In this document: in pieces, positions 23,537 through 35,519 of the stretch
Numbering within the stretch: position 1 is the stretch's first letter
Layout of the letters: the number at the start of each line of letters is the position of its first letter
The notes under the pieces: generated by a model
Seen by the model: the letters and a program-made list of their open reading frames with translations, nothing else
Database searches by the model: none
What the model was told of the DNA's origin: nothing
DNA from: Campanula takesimana
Lineage: Eukaryota; Streptophyta; Magnoliopsida; Asterales; Campanulaceae
NCBI GenBank assembly: GCA_026119855.1
Contig: JAOWBW010001049.1
Span: forward strand, 310,001 to 374,000
Direction of reading: 5' to 3'
Length of the DNA stretch: 64,000 nt
Program-made: the position numbers and the translations under genes

Positions 23537-24769
23537 TGTAGATACCCCGGGAGAGCCCACGGCTTGGCTAGAGCGGTGGAAGGATCCTAGGATGTCTAAC
23601 TTGTTTTTATTTTGTAGAGTTGCCACCTATGTTTTTAAAGGAACATAAGAAAAACCTAGAAATAGCCTATTTTTTAATGTTACGAAACCAAAGATTCGGG
23701 AAGAGAAGGGTTCGGGGGTTAGGTGATGGAGTGGGAAGTACTTAAACATCCACTCCGCCCCGCTTACGCGGGTTTTGCTACAATTGGTGTTCTAATGCTA
23801 AAAAGTCCTTCTATTTATTAATATGAAAATGTGCTAACGATTACAAGGGAAAGAAAAGGGAAATAAAAAGAGAATTGTTTTATTTATTGATTTATGCTAA
23901 GAATTACATGTTGAATTATTGCTAAATCATTACATTAAGAAATGATCAATGATTGAAATAGAGATTGGAATGTTGGGATGTAACATTGGCCAAACTTCAA
24001 TAGTGAAGTGGCCTTTTGGTTGTATCCCTTTTTATGGAGATTGCATACTCATTAGAGAAGTGAGAGATGAAGAAAACAAGTAAAGAGTTTTGGCAAAGAG
24101 AATTAAAAGAGTTTAGAAGGAGAAAGTGAGAGTTGTACCTTGTGCTTGAATGGGGAAGAACCAAATTGTCTATAGTGACCACCCTTTGAAAATGGATTTT
24201 ATGTGTTTTAAAGTGTTTTTGATTCAAGAATTCCTCCCCCCTTTTCCATGGTGGAATGAAGAGGTATTTATAGGTGTTAGGGAAGTGTTTGTGGTCACAA
24301 AGATGGCCCTTCCCCGGATCAAGCCAAGACATAATGGCTTTGGGGGTTACAAATCAGAAGAGGAGGGAAATTTGGCAAAATCTGGGATCCTGGAGGTGGG
24401 AAGCGCGCACGTCCCACCCCCCCTATGGGAGGCGCGCTCGTCCCACAAAGAAGGCCAAAGGCGCGCTCGTCCCACCTTCAGGAAATCCATATTTTAGCCC
24501 AAAAGTTAACCCCGTTATGCAGTTAAGTCCCAAAACTAACGAGATCAGTTAGAAACTTAATGAACACCACGAAAGTCAACAAAAACAAAGTAAACAAAGA
24601 CTCAAGGTTGACTTTGTCACTTAGTCAAATCCAAGACTAACGGAGTAAGTCAAGAACTTAACGGAAAGTAATAAAAGTTAACGGAAAGTAACAAAACATA
24701 ACAGAAGAGAGGAAGATAGAGAATGTGTATGCAATCGGGACATGAGAGGTCCAAGGCGGGGTATCTACA
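23537..24769 (-). repeat. Element E 3' LTR
   Basis: This is 1233 bp and nearly identical to 31009-32270: about twenty substitutions by eye and one 27-bp length difference in a GC-rich motif repeat. Confidence 0.92.
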
Positions 24770-24950
24770 GAGCCCCTCGACGACGTGGATTGCAAAGCAA
24801 AACGCGTCGACGAATGTAAAAACACCCGCCGAGGACATCGACAAAGAAAAAAGGAAGAAAATAAAACAAAGACTCGATAAAAGTAGGAATTTGAAATTGC
24901 AATAGATAGAGGTGCGCTCCCTGCATGAGCGACTTTTGCTGGAGTGTTGT

Positions 24951-25390
24951 ATTGGAGCTCATGGGAGCTTGTCTCGATATGGACCGAGTTGTTGAGTTGG
25001 GGCTCATGGGAGCTTGTCTCGATATGGACCGAGTTGCCGACTTGGAGCTCATGGGAGCTTGTCTCGATATAGACCGAGTTGCCGACTTGGAGCTCATGGG
25101 AGCTTGTCTCGATATGGACCGAGTTGCCGACTTGGAGCTCATGGGAGCTTGTCTCGATATGGACCGAGTTGCCGACTTGGAGCTCAAGGGAGCTTGTCTC
25201 GATATGGACCGACCTGCCGACTTGGAGCTCATGGGAGCTTGTCTCGATATGGACCGACCTGCCGACTTGGGGCTCATGGGAGCTTGTCTCGATATGGACT
25301 CACGAGCTTGTCTCGATATGGACTTGGACTTGGAGCTCATGGGAGCTTGTCTCGATATGGACCGAGTTGCCGACTTGGAGCCGCATCTGC
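24951..25390. repeat. 45-bp tandem array in the 3' region of element E
   Basis: The unit contains TGGGAGCTTGTCTCGATATG. GATAT anchors fall at 24976, 25021, 25066, 25111, 25156, 25201, 25246 and 25291, exactly 45 apart. Two shortened copies follow with anchors at 25315 and 25354. Because 45 is a multiple of three, several frames on both strands stay open; this is a consequence of the repeat, not evidence of a protein. Tandem repeats between the coding region and the 3' LTR are known for Tat/Ogre elements. Confidence 0.95.
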
Positions 25391-25838
25391 TTATGTTGTT
25401 GACTTTGTGGGTGTGGGCACGGTTGACCACTTTCTGGTGGGGATGAAGTGCCTTGAGTAGCGGATGCTATTGACTTCGTGGTGGTACATGTTATGTGTGT
25501 GCTTGACAGGTATATGTGTTCTTTCAAGAAGATGCATGAAGTGTGAAATGAAGAGAGAGAAATTGTGCTCGTGGTGTGATGGGATTTTGGAACACCCTTG
25601 CAATGAGAGAGAAGTAAGAATGTAGAGAGTGATCTTGTGTGCGATGTGATTTTGAGGAAAGCATTGGATGTATTCATACCTTCACTTACCATTGCCGCTT
25701 GAGTGGAGATGGATTTCTGATATCCGCGGAGGATGCTTTGATGGAGAATGTCCATTATTTGGATGTTGATGAGAGAACGCTCTTGATGATGGGTCGGCGA
25801 GATGGTACTCTGGATGATGGGTTGGTCGTGCCAAAGGC

Positions 25839-25879
25839 TGCCTACGTATCCCTTGAAGGGAATCAGACCAGCGTAGTTC
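25839..25879. other. Structured motif, copy 1, in element E
   Basis: TGCCTACGTATCCC, TTGAAGGG, then ATCAGACCAGCGTAGTTC. CCCTTGAAGGG forms a small hairpin, and the outer CTACG and CGTAG words are complementary. A second copy is at 28504-28546. Confidence 0.55.
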
Positions 25880-28503
25880 AAGGATGATGGAGAACTCTGG
25901 GAAGAAGCTATGGAGCAAGGCAAAGTAAAGCACATACTTTTGCACATAGAAGGAGAAAAAGATTTTTTTTTTTTTTTTTTTTTTTAGATTAGAAGGGAAA
26001 GAATATGCACACATGTGAGGAAAAGTTTTTTTTTTTTTTTTTTTTTTTTTTTAGTTCGTGGGTGAACCATTTTAACCATTGTGTGCTTGTGAAGCCAAAC
26101 CAAGATCAAGTCGTGTTCAATTGAAGTCCGGATTGCCTTGTTGAATTCTGTCGTTGTTGCTGTGGTGTCCAACGAAATTGATGTCTAGCTCCAAGAGATT
26201 TGTCGATTATGGGGCTCCAAAAGGCATTTGATGCCGAGATAAGGGGTTGCAGATTGTAAAGCTCCTAGAATGCCTTTGATGCCAAACTTTGAGTGGCTTG
26301 CATAGCCCCAAGATAAATCAGTTCTTGGCCCATTCAAATAAATCTCCTTTTGTTGTTGGCGTGAGCAAATCCCAAGAGTAGATTATTGATACCAAGCCTC
26401 GAGAGATTGCAAAGCCCCAAATGTCATGGACTTCTTGTTTGCGAGCTTCAAGACGGTGGAGTGTGAAGACCTTTCGATGTAAAGTCCCAAATTATCTTGT
26501 GATTGGTTCGGCATTGAGAGCGGATGTACCGTTTGGTAGAATTTTTGATAGAGATCTCCTTCTTTCTCTTACTGGGGAGATGAATGGCCTCATTGTAGTC
26601 GATACCCAAATGGCTGAGGGCTTATGTCAAAAGATGCAGTAATGTCTTGCGGTGCCGTCGAAGTCGTGGAGGATAAGGTCTTGGTGTGATAAAGTCCCAA
26701 ATTAGTATGCTTGCTTGACTCTTCTTGAGTTGAACTAATGACGGATCTTCGGATGCAACTAATGATGTGGCCCAACTTTATCTGAGCTGCACCTTGTGCT
26801 TTTGATCTTGGAGAAGGGGGTGCTGAATTGCAGAAACATTGGGATTGGCCGTGGCATTTCCCGCTATAACCCTGTTTTGATTAGAGTTTAGCATATTGAA
26901 TCTTTTTCCTTTTCTCTAAGACTTCCTTCAAAATCTCGCTGTGAGTTCTAACAAAAATCATCAACTTCATTCATAACATCGGAGTCTTCATTTAAAACCA
27001 AGAGGCCTTTGACTTGAAGTGTTGAGAGACCCTTTGAAGCTTGATTCCTTTTATGGAGACTACTCCCAAATTGCGTTGCTCGAGTATTGTTGCCCAAAAG
27101 ACTGTCGGTCGCGAAGCCCCAATATTTCCCTTTGCTCGGATTACTGTAATGCCGTAGCCCAAAAGATTGTAGATTGCGAAGCCCCTTGAGACCTTCGGTG
27201 CCGAATTGAGGAAGCTTCCAATGTTGCACATGACTCGGCTGGGGATACTACTGGGGAGTTAATTGCTCTTTGCCGAGGTAGCCTTTAAGACTTGACCGTA
27301 GCCCTTAGAGTGCCATCATTGATTGCGAGAAAGGTCCATCCGAGCACGGGCACACGCGACAAGAGGGCTTTTTGACATCCCTTTTGGGAGACTTTGAGGA
27401 TAGTCTCACACATCTTTCTCGAACATAGCCTCTATGGCGTATTGATTGTCAAGTGAAGCAAAAGAAGTCCTTGTCCTTGAGTCACATAGCCCCTAGGGTG
27501 TCACCATTTGTTGAGCAAAGCAAGAGTGACTCATCCTCGTGCGAGGGAACAAACATGAGAGGGCATGGAAAGAGCTACTCCATTTCTCGGGAGCCTTTCG
27601 GCGTACTTTAGAAGCACATACTTGAAGAAGCTTTGAAAACTGAGACACATGTTGTTGCTATTTGTTGCCCAAGCCAATTGACTAGCTAGGGATTATTTGT
27701 GCAACCTCGTGCCCTTTTATGATGGGCTCGTTCTCGGATGGGTCTTGGCTACCACGGGCCTTCTTTGCATGAACCCAAAAATGCACACTGCTGGAGAATG
27801 ATGCCAATAACCCAAAACAACCTTTGATGGTGCCATATCTTGTCGAGCCTTTTGCAATCCCAAAGTTGACTCGGTGGGGAATTGACTTGCTGAGGAGATC
27901 CAATGTAGAGCTCGTGCAGTTGTCTTCTTTAGAGGCCGGAGATCTCCATTTCTCTTTCCCTTCTCTCTCTCACTCTCTCATTTTTTTTATGACGCACCCT
28001 GTTTTTTGCCTAGACCGCCCTTTCGGGCTTTTCAATCTAGCGGGCATCTCTTTTGCGTCTTCATTTTGACTCGATTAATGAGGGAGTGTGCATTGACTCT
28101 AGCTGAGGAGATAAGACATGTGATTTTGCGGTGGAGACCTCTTGTCACTAAAGGTGAGTGACATTGACTTGATTAGGGAAGTGTCCCTAGTATTGACTTC
28201 ATGTATTTGGCAGTTTTTTGAATGACTCATGAAGGCAAGTAAGTCATTAAGAGAGAAGAGAAGGAAAGCCCCAATTTGATTGCAAGAAATTGGGAGTATG
28301 CAGAAAGAATAGAAGTCCCTAGACTCGACAAGGAACGCGAAATGACTCTAAATCTAAGAAAGTTGTTCAATCTTTTTGGTGATTAATTCATTGGCAAATG
28401 AATCGTACAAAGATGTCTTGACAAGTTCGAGATGAAGGCCGATCACCATAACGCGCTAGGGCTAAACATATCTTCTTTCTTGCATGAGACCGGACCCGCA
28501 GGT

Positions 28504-28546
28504 TGCCTACGTTCCTCCAGTGTAGAGGCTCAGGTCACCGTAGTTC
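28504..28546. other. Structured motif, copy 2, in element E
   Basis: TGCCTACGTTCCTCCAGTGT, AGAGGCTCAGGTCACC, GTAGTTC. The outer words match copy 1 at 25839; the hairpin loop differs (CCTC...GAGG replaces CCCTT...AAGGG), suggesting structure-conserving change. Confidence 0.55.
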
Positions 28547-29120
28547 TTGTGGATTCTCCATTCTTCGTGATGGAATTGTTGCTTCGTAGCTTCGTCCTTT
28601 GTTGGTGGATGATGATGTTGATCTTCTTTGATTGAGGGGGATTTTTTTTTGTGCTCTAACTTTTGCCTAGGTTGATTTGATGATTTCAACCTAGCGAGCT
28701 TTTTTTTTTTTTTTTTTCGATCCCCCTTTGAAAACTTTGCTTGATTTTTCTCCATGCTTGATGTCTTGGATTCGCCGTTGTTGTTGATGTCGTTGCCTTC
28801 GTCACGATGTTTAGCCCCTAGGCGTTCAAGCGATGGCCTTCGTTCTAAAACTTGTTTAGACATCTTTTCATCATTTTGCCAAGAATTAAATTGAACAACT
28901 TGGAATTGTGTATGAGGACAAGAACGACTTTTATTTGATAAGATCGACTCAAACATTGACATGAGAAGGAAGAAAACTTAATGCACACAAAAGAGGACTT
29001 TGACTCTTTTTTTTAATTTTTTATTCCTACTACTAGGTAGAGAAAGAGAAACGGGGATTGTTGTCGTCGTCTTTGCCGTTGTAGTCTCCTTGCGGCATGA
29101 TCTCTTGTTGAAGGCCCATT

Positions 29121-29759
29121 TCAAAACCAAGCTTTTTCCTTGATGGGTTCTTGCATGTTGCCATTCTCTAGCGGTTGCTTTTCACCCACAGTAAATTCGC
29201 CGTTGTCGATCAAATCTTGGATGATGTTTCGGAGAAGGAAGCACCCTTCGGTAGTATGGCCACTATGCTTGTGGTAGCCGCACCATTCACTATGTGCATG
29301 ATTCTTCAGTATCGCCTTCGGCTTGTACCCTTCCAAAGGTTTGACCTTCCCACTTTCCACCAAAGTTTCAAATGCCTCGGCTTGGGTTACTCCTAGGAGA
29401 GGAGTGAAAACTCGGTTGTTGGTGGTACCTTTGTAGCTTTTGAGGGTCGGGCCACTTGAGCATGATTTACCATTGAACTTTGCTTTGCCGTCGGTGAGCT
29501 CTTGCAAACGGGCTTTGAGTTCGGAAACCTCTTCCTCGTGAATTCTTCTTTCATAATCAAGACGGGCCTTGAGTTCAGAAACCTCTTCTTTGTGAATCCT
29601 CTTGTCGATATCGAAACGGGCTTGCCACAAATTGTCTTTACGGCGGGCATCCTCGACAATCCTATCCATTTGTTCCCCCATTGATTTCATTATGTTGAGT
29701 AACCCTTCGTTGGACACGAAATCATTTCCACCGTTGTTGTTGTTGCCGTTGGAAGCCAT
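29121..29759 (-). pseudogene. Element E partial Gag with CX2HX4HX4C finger
   Basis: The frame is open from 29858. The probable start is the Met at 29759 (M-A-S-N-G). It has an Asn/Gly-rich start, a charged coiled coil with two tandem near-copies of H-(K/E)-E-E-V-S-E-L-K-A-R-L, and near the C-terminus C-G-Y-H-K-H-S-G-H-T-T-E-G-C followed by R-N-I-I-Q-D-L-I. That finger and tail arrangement is typical of Tat/Ogre Gag. The protein stops after about 213 residues where autonomous relatives continue toward protease, so it is a truncated Gag. Confidence 0.75.
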
Positions 29760-30639
29760 TGGACCTATTGGAAGAACACGGTTGATCTTAGGTTGGCCCC
29801 ACAAACACCTTTTGAGTAATATGATTAAACCCACAAACAAGGAAAAAGACTCAACCACATAGAGAAAAATGACTATTTTTTTTTTTTACAAAGTCGGAAG
29901 GACGGAGTCCTTTTTGGGGTTTCTAGAAAAATAGTGGAATCATCACACTAGTATATAGACCTTCTCGCGGTCCCATATACTCATCGGATTCCACCACGCT
30001 TGTGATACCTACATGTGACGGGATTAAACTAAATTAATGTAGTAAATCATACATGCAGGGGCGGATTTTTTATTTTCGTCCAAGATAGCCACTTTTGGGG
30101 ACGGAGTTTTATTTCGTCCATTGCAACAAATTGGCATGTATGATTTGAAGACATTAGTTTAGGGAAATCTCGGTACATGAAAACCGACTTGAGTCACGGA
30201 GTGTTAGACCCTAGACTAGAATTGTGTGGCTTGTGCTCGGCTAAAGAGAGGCTTAAAGGTCACCCCCGGCATGTAGTCTTGAACTACGCCACGGGCTGAG
30301 GTTGACCGCTTCGAAAGAGTCAAGGTCGGGTGGAGCTTGAAACTTTCTAGGACGGGCCTCGACGGGTTTGGGGTTGCACATTGTGCGACTCGATAGTGAG
30401 CAATTGATAAGAATATGTGCATGTAGTGTGAGGTCTAACATGTCACAAAACATTTTTTTTTCAAAAGAAATTAAAAAAAAAAACAAAACAAAAAAAAAAC
30501 AAATAAGCACATAATTACAACTTTCGAATCACCCGTGTGACCGATAAAACAAACAGAAAATAAAAGACGTTCTGTGCAGGCCCGGTGCCCACACATTGTC
30601 ATTCTGCTCTGTTCTATTTTCTGTGCACTGTTCTGTTCT

Positions 30640-30920
30640 GGGAATGCGCCCAGAAGCGCGCGCATTGGGTGGCCTATGCGGAAGGCGCGCGCGGTAGACA
30701 AAGAGGGGCAGAGGCGCCCAATTCTGGGCAGTACCTGCGAATCAGTGGGTTTAAGGGATTGCCTTGACCCTAAATAAAAAATTCTTTCCCCTGCAGTAAT
30801 TGTTAGCACAGAAACATGGAATTGAAGGAAAACAAAGGAGGCGGGCGATTATGGTAATTGGGGTCGGACGCGCGCGCTTTAGGCCAAGAAGGCCAGAGGC
30901 GCGCGCTTCCCACCCTTTTT
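30640..30920. repeat. GC-rich GGCGCGCG motif cluster in element E leader
   Basis: GAAGCGCGCGCATTGGG, AAGGCGCGCGCGG and GACGCGCGCGCTTTAGG / AGGCGCGCGCTTCCCACCC occur here. Both LTRs carry related AGGCGCGCTCGTCCCAC units (24420-24475 and 31905-31970). Together they form local high-GC islands in AT-rich DNA. Confidence 0.6.
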
Positions 30921-31008
30921 ACCAGAATGCCCAGAAAACAGTAATAAGAACACCAAAAGTTAAGAACGCAAGTTTAACCCTCTAATAAGTCCCCAGCGGA
31001 GTCGCCAC

Positions 31009-32270
31009 TGTAGATACCCCGGGAGAGCCCACGGCTTGGCTAGAGCGGTGGAAGGATCCTAGGATGTCTAACTTGTTTTTATTTTGTAGAGTCGCCACCT
31101 ATGTTTTTAAAGGAACATAAGAAAAACCTAGAAATAGCCTATTTTTTAATGTTACGAAACCAAAGATTCGGGAAGAGAAGGGTTCGGGGGTTAGGTGACG
31201 GAGTGGGAAGTACTTAAACACCCACTCTGCCCCGCTTACGCGGGTCTTGCTACAATTGGTGTTCTAATACTAAAAAGTCCTTCTATTTATTAATATGAAA
31301 ATGTGCTAACGATTACAAGGGAAAGAAAAGGGAAATAAAAAGAGAATTGTTTTATTTATTGATTTATGCTAAGAATTACATGTTGAATTATTGCTAAATC
31401 ATTACATTAAGAAATGATCAATGATTGAAATAGAGATTGGAATGTTGGGATGTAACCTTGGCCAAACTTCAATAGTGAAGTGGCCTTTTGGTTGTATCCC
31501 TTTTTATGGAGATTGCATACTCATTAGAGAAGTGAGATATGAAGAAAACAAGTAAAGGGTTTTGACAAAGAGAATTAAAAGAGTTTAGAAGGAGAAAGTG
31601 AGAGTTGTACCTTGTGCTTGAATGGGGAAGAACCAAATTGTCTATAGTGACCACCCTTTGAAAATGGATTTTATGTGTTTTAAAGTGTTTTTGATTCAAG
31701 AATTCCTCCCCCCTTTTCCATGGTGGAATGAAGAGGTATTTATAGGTGTTAGGGAAGTGTTTGTGGTCACAAAGATGGCCCTTCCCCGGATCAAGCCAAG
31801 ACATAATGGCTTTGGGGGTTACAAATCAGAAGATGAGGGAAATTTGGCAAAATCTGGGATCCTGGAGGTGGGAAGCGCGCACGTCCCACCCCCCCTATGG
31901 TAGGCGCGCTGGTCCCACCCCCCCTATGGTAGGCGCGCTCGTCCCACAAAGAAGGCCAAAGGCGCGCTCGTCCCACCTTCAGGAAATCCATATTTTAGCC
32001 CAAAAGTTAACCCCGTTATGCAGTTAAGTCCCAAAACTAACGAGATCGGTTAGAAACTTAACGAACACTACGAAAGTCAACAAAAACAAAGTAAACAAAG
32101 ACTCAAGGTTGACTTTGTCACTTAGTCAAACCCAAAACTAACGGAGTAAGTCAAGAACTTAACGGAAAGTAACAAAAGTTAACGGAAAGTAACAAAACAT
32201 AACAGAAGAGAGGAAGATAGAGAATGTGTATGCAATCGGGACATGAGAGGTTCAAAGAGGGGTGTCTACA
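31009..32270 (-). repeat. Element E 5' LTR
   Basis: This is 1262 bp. It carries one more copy of the CCCCCCTATGGTAGGCGCGC unit than the 3' LTR. Its inner edge abuts the GTGGCGACTCCGCTGGGG leader. Confidence 0.92.
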
Positions 32271-32275
32271 ATAGG

Positions 32276-33400
32276 CTGCCGATCCCCATGGACGCAGATT
32301 TTCCAAAACTGGTTTTCTTCCCTTCCATAATTCGTATGGGGTGGAACTTACTGATTTAGAGGGGACACGGTTAAGAATATATGTGGCAGTCAGTAAAGCA
32401 TCTCCCCAAAAACTTATAGGTAGATTTGCTTGTGCCATCATAGATCTAGCCATGTCTAGCAATGTCCTATTCCTCCTCTCAGCAACACCGTTCTGCTGTG
32501 GAGTCCTTGGAATAGTTAATTGCCTTTCAATACCTTTTTCATCACAAAGAGCCTTGAATTGCTCAGACAAATACTCACGTCCACGGTCTGTTCTTAAAGC
32601 CTTGATGCTTTTATCTAATTGATTCTCGACAAGGCAAGTATATCGTTTAAAACAATCTAATGCCTCAGACTTGTGAGAAAGTAAATAGATATGACCAAAA
32701 CGTGTGTAGTCATCTATGAATGTGATGAAGTATGAGGCTCCATGACTTGCCCTCACGTTCATTGGCCCACAAATATCGGAATGGATTAGTTGCAATGGAA
32801 AAGTATCCCTAACTGATTTTCCAAACGGTTTTCTTGTTGCTTCCCCTGCTAGGCAACTTTCACAAGTTGGCAATAACACTTTGTTAAGTGAGCCTAATAG
32901 ACCCTCTTTTGCCAACCTGTTCATTCTTTCTTTTCCAATATGCCCTAAGCGAGCATGCCAAACAGATGCATCTACGTTGATGCTACTAGAAGATGCCATT
33001 AAAGAGAAACAACTTTTATCATTAAACAACGTGTGTTCAACATCCAAAACAAGAAAACCATCAACTAGATGTCCAGAACCATAAACAACAGAACCATAAC
33101 AAATGTCTACAGAAGTTCCATGGAAATTAACAGCAAATCCTAACTTAAGAAGAACAGTAACAGACACAAGATTCCGTCAGATGTTCGGAGCGTAGAGAAC
33201 ATCATGTAGCAACAACTTTTGGCCTCCTCGTAGGTCTAATTGGCACGTACCAATTCCTTCTACACCAATTCTTGAGTTGTTACCAACATAAATCCACTTT
33301 GTACCCTTTGGCACTCGACGGTATTCTTGGAATGCTCCTCGGTCTCTAGTTATGTGGTCCGTGGCTCCTGAGTCTACAGTCTATAAAGGATAAGAGTCAG
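32276..33400 (-). pseudogene. Element D protease and integrase
   Basis: Protease V-D-S-G-A-T-D-H-I lies just after a TAG at 33381-33383. GAG-pre-integrase W-H-A-R-L-G-H-I follows. The integrase core has H-S-D-I-C-G-P-M, then T-D-R-G-R-E-Y, then Q-Q-N-G-V-A-E-R-R-N, so the D-D-E residues are present. A TGA at 33177-33179 interrupts the protease part. The frame runs into element E after P-W-G-S-A-A-Y. Confidence 0.9.
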
Positions 33401-34385
33401 TCATCAAAGCACAACTAGAAACAAAGGTGAAATTAGAGGTAGGGCATCTTTTTACCTTGGCTGGCTTTTTACATTCAAAATCCAGGTGACCCAGTTTGCC
33501 ACAATTGTTGCATTCCTTCTTAGGATCAGGACAGTCACGTGTAAAATGACCTGTCTTGCCACAATTGTAACATCTCCTCTCAACTTTGTTCTTCCCTTTG
33601 CCATTGTTCGCATTACTTTTGCGATTTCCATACTTTGCCTTCTTCGGCGCCGATCCACTCCCGTTCCCTTTCTTTTGGCCATCACCTCTTCCACGCTTAG
33701 ACCCAGAAGCTTTACTTCTACTCGCTTCAGCAGCAAACACTTGAGATGAGGATTTTGAGGCTGAAAGATGCTCATCCTCCAACTCCAAGTGACTCTGCAC
33801 ATCGTTAAAGGTCTTAACTTGTTCATTGTGGGTGAGGTTCATCACCATGTGATCCCAGTTACTAGGAAGAGAACGGAGAACAGCTTGAACATGTTGTTCA
33901 TCTGAAAGAAAGTGCCCCGCGGACTTTAGCTCCCTTATCATGTTTGACATCTCCGTTAAGTGCTTCCTCATGGAATCATTAGGACGCTTGCTTGCGTTGT
34001 CAAACTTGTAGAGAAGCTTCTTCAGCTTCGTAGCCGAAGTTCCTCCAAACTTCTCTTTTAGGGCAACCCACATATCTTTGGAAACTGAATATGTCTCATA
34101 TTCACACATAAGGTCATCTTGCATACTGCTCAAAAGCGTGATTCGAGCCTTGCTGTTCCGCTTCTTCCAAGCTTCGAACGCAACAAGATTCCTCCTATGT
34201 TCACCAGCGGTCCTTTCATCAGTCATAACAGGATCCTCCATGGAACTTGTCAGAGTGTCAAGAACTTCTTGTTCTTCAAGGACGTATTGGATCTTGCGGT
34301 GCCACATGTCGTAGTTGTCACCGTCCAATTTGTCACCATGATTTAGCTCAGCAATTATGTTCTTAACAGATGTCATGATTAGCAA
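33381..34385 (-). pseudogene. Element D Gag with two CCHC zinc knuckles
   Basis: The 334-residue frame has W-H-R-K-I-Q near residue 30, a coiled central region, a Lys/Gly-rich basic stretch, and two complete CX2CX4HX4C knuckles (C-Y-N-C-G-K-T-G-H and C-N-N-C-G-K-L-G-H). The frame is intact up to a TAG that should normally be read through into protease. The start lies about 1.1 kb inside the 5' LTR, leaving a long untranslated leader (34386-35505). Confidence 0.9.
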
Positions 34386-35505
34386 CTACATAGAGACAAT
34401 AACAAAGAGAACATTATTGACACATACGTTTCATTACACTTTATTACAACAACAAATGATCATTAAATCAACAATCTAACTAAGGATGTGAAACGAAAGG
34501 TCACTAAGTTCACAATCAGCTTCACATTACCAAAGTCATATCATCATCTAATTAATCATTTTCATTGTGTAATATCTTATTTTCTCAAGAGAATACTTCT
34601 TCATCTCTTAAAGACTCTTAGGTACATAATAGCAAATTGCGTAGATTTTAGCATATAGATCACTTTATGATAAATGCTAATACTATTATGCAATGCTTAA
34701 CATAAGATAAATGCTCCCACTCAACAAAAGCAAATTTCTTATTATCATTGTTAATACATCTCTCGTAATCATTAACAAAACATAATAATCAAACTTATTT
34801 TAAGGAACATTAAGAAAATCTGGAAAATTAAACGTCTTCAGAAAATTCCAGAAAAATTTCAGAAAATCGTAAACTGAAAAACAAGGCTACTGTATTTTTT
34901 CAGATTTTTCTGACCTCGGGAAGACCCCCAAAACAGTCCGTAAGTTGACTGGTCAAACAGTTGACCAGAAAGTCAAAGTCAACGAAAAATTTCCAAAAAA
35001 TTCCAGAATACAGAAAACTTGAAAACTTAATTTCTGTATTATTTTCATAATTTTTCGATATGTCTAAGATCTCCAAAAATAATTAACAAGATGTAATTAT
35101 TGATTGCGGGACGAAACGAGTAAAAACAATTCTCTGAGAGTTCTAGTCTTCTTCTTCAGAGTCCACGGCACGGAAAGAATTCCCTTTTTTTTCCTCACTA
35201 TGTACAGTACATCATGCACCACGTACAACAAAAAAAAAAGGTTTGTACAACACATAGCCATGTTCTTCGAGAGTGAAAGGGAGAAAACCCTAGAATTTTG
35301 AAAAATCATAACTTCTTCATCTTTAATCAAAAAATCATGAAACAAAATTCTGTAGAAATCTCTTTGAATCCTCTTTCAAACCATATCAACAATTCATACT
35401 AATTCTTAAAGCATGAAAAACGAAAATTAAACCCATTTAACATGATATGGAAAAAAAACTTCAATCATGGCTTTCACGAAAACATTCGAGATCAAATCCA
35501 ACAAA
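34386..35505 (-). other. Element D 5' untranslated leader
   Basis: AT-rich, with no coding signal supported. It lies between the primer-binding site and gag. Confidence 0.6.
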
Positions 35506-35519
35506 GGCTCTGATGCCAA
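35506..35519 (-). other. Element D primer-binding site
   Basis: On the - strand TTGGCATCAGAGCC follows the LTR terminal TTTACA. It matches the initiator-Met tRNA 3' end (TGGTATCAGAGC) except at one or two positions. Confidence 0.85.

Larger units (their letters stand above)
25391..29120 (-). other. Element E internal region without recognisable pol
   Basis: This stretch contains no RT, integrase or protease motif in any frame I could read. It has two long T-runs (about 25965-25985 and 26026-26052) and recurrent AAAGCCCCAA and TTGCGAAGCCCC words, but no frame with domain features. Confidence 0.65.
23537..32270 (-). mobile_element. Element E: non-autonomous Gypsy Tat/Ogre-type element inserted in D, TSD ATAGG
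   Basis: The LTRs at 31009-32270 (5', coding sense) and 23537-24769 (3') are each bounded by TGTAGA and TCTACA. ATAGG flanks the whole element at 23532-23536 and 32271-32275. After the 5' LTR, on the - strand, comes TGGCGACTCCGCTGGGGAC, a leader or primer-binding sequence I associate with plant Tat/Ogre elements. The only recognisable protein is a partial Gag (29759-29121). No protease, RT or integrase is found in the remaining roughly 4 kb, so it must depend on a helper. A 45-bp tandem array lies just inside the 3' LTR. Confidence 0.88.

Noticed and set aside
24150..24552. Repeated open frames in both E LTRs
   Set aside because: The same frames recur at 31622-32027 because they are LTR sequence; no domain is visible.
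24951..25390. CRISPR-like array
   Set aside because: Units are contiguous with no unique spacers, and the context is a plant retrotransposon.
24765..25947. Several overlapping long open frames on both strands (up to about 220 residues)
   Set aside because: They come from the 45-bp tandem repeat, whose period is divisible by three and lacks stops; no domain is present.
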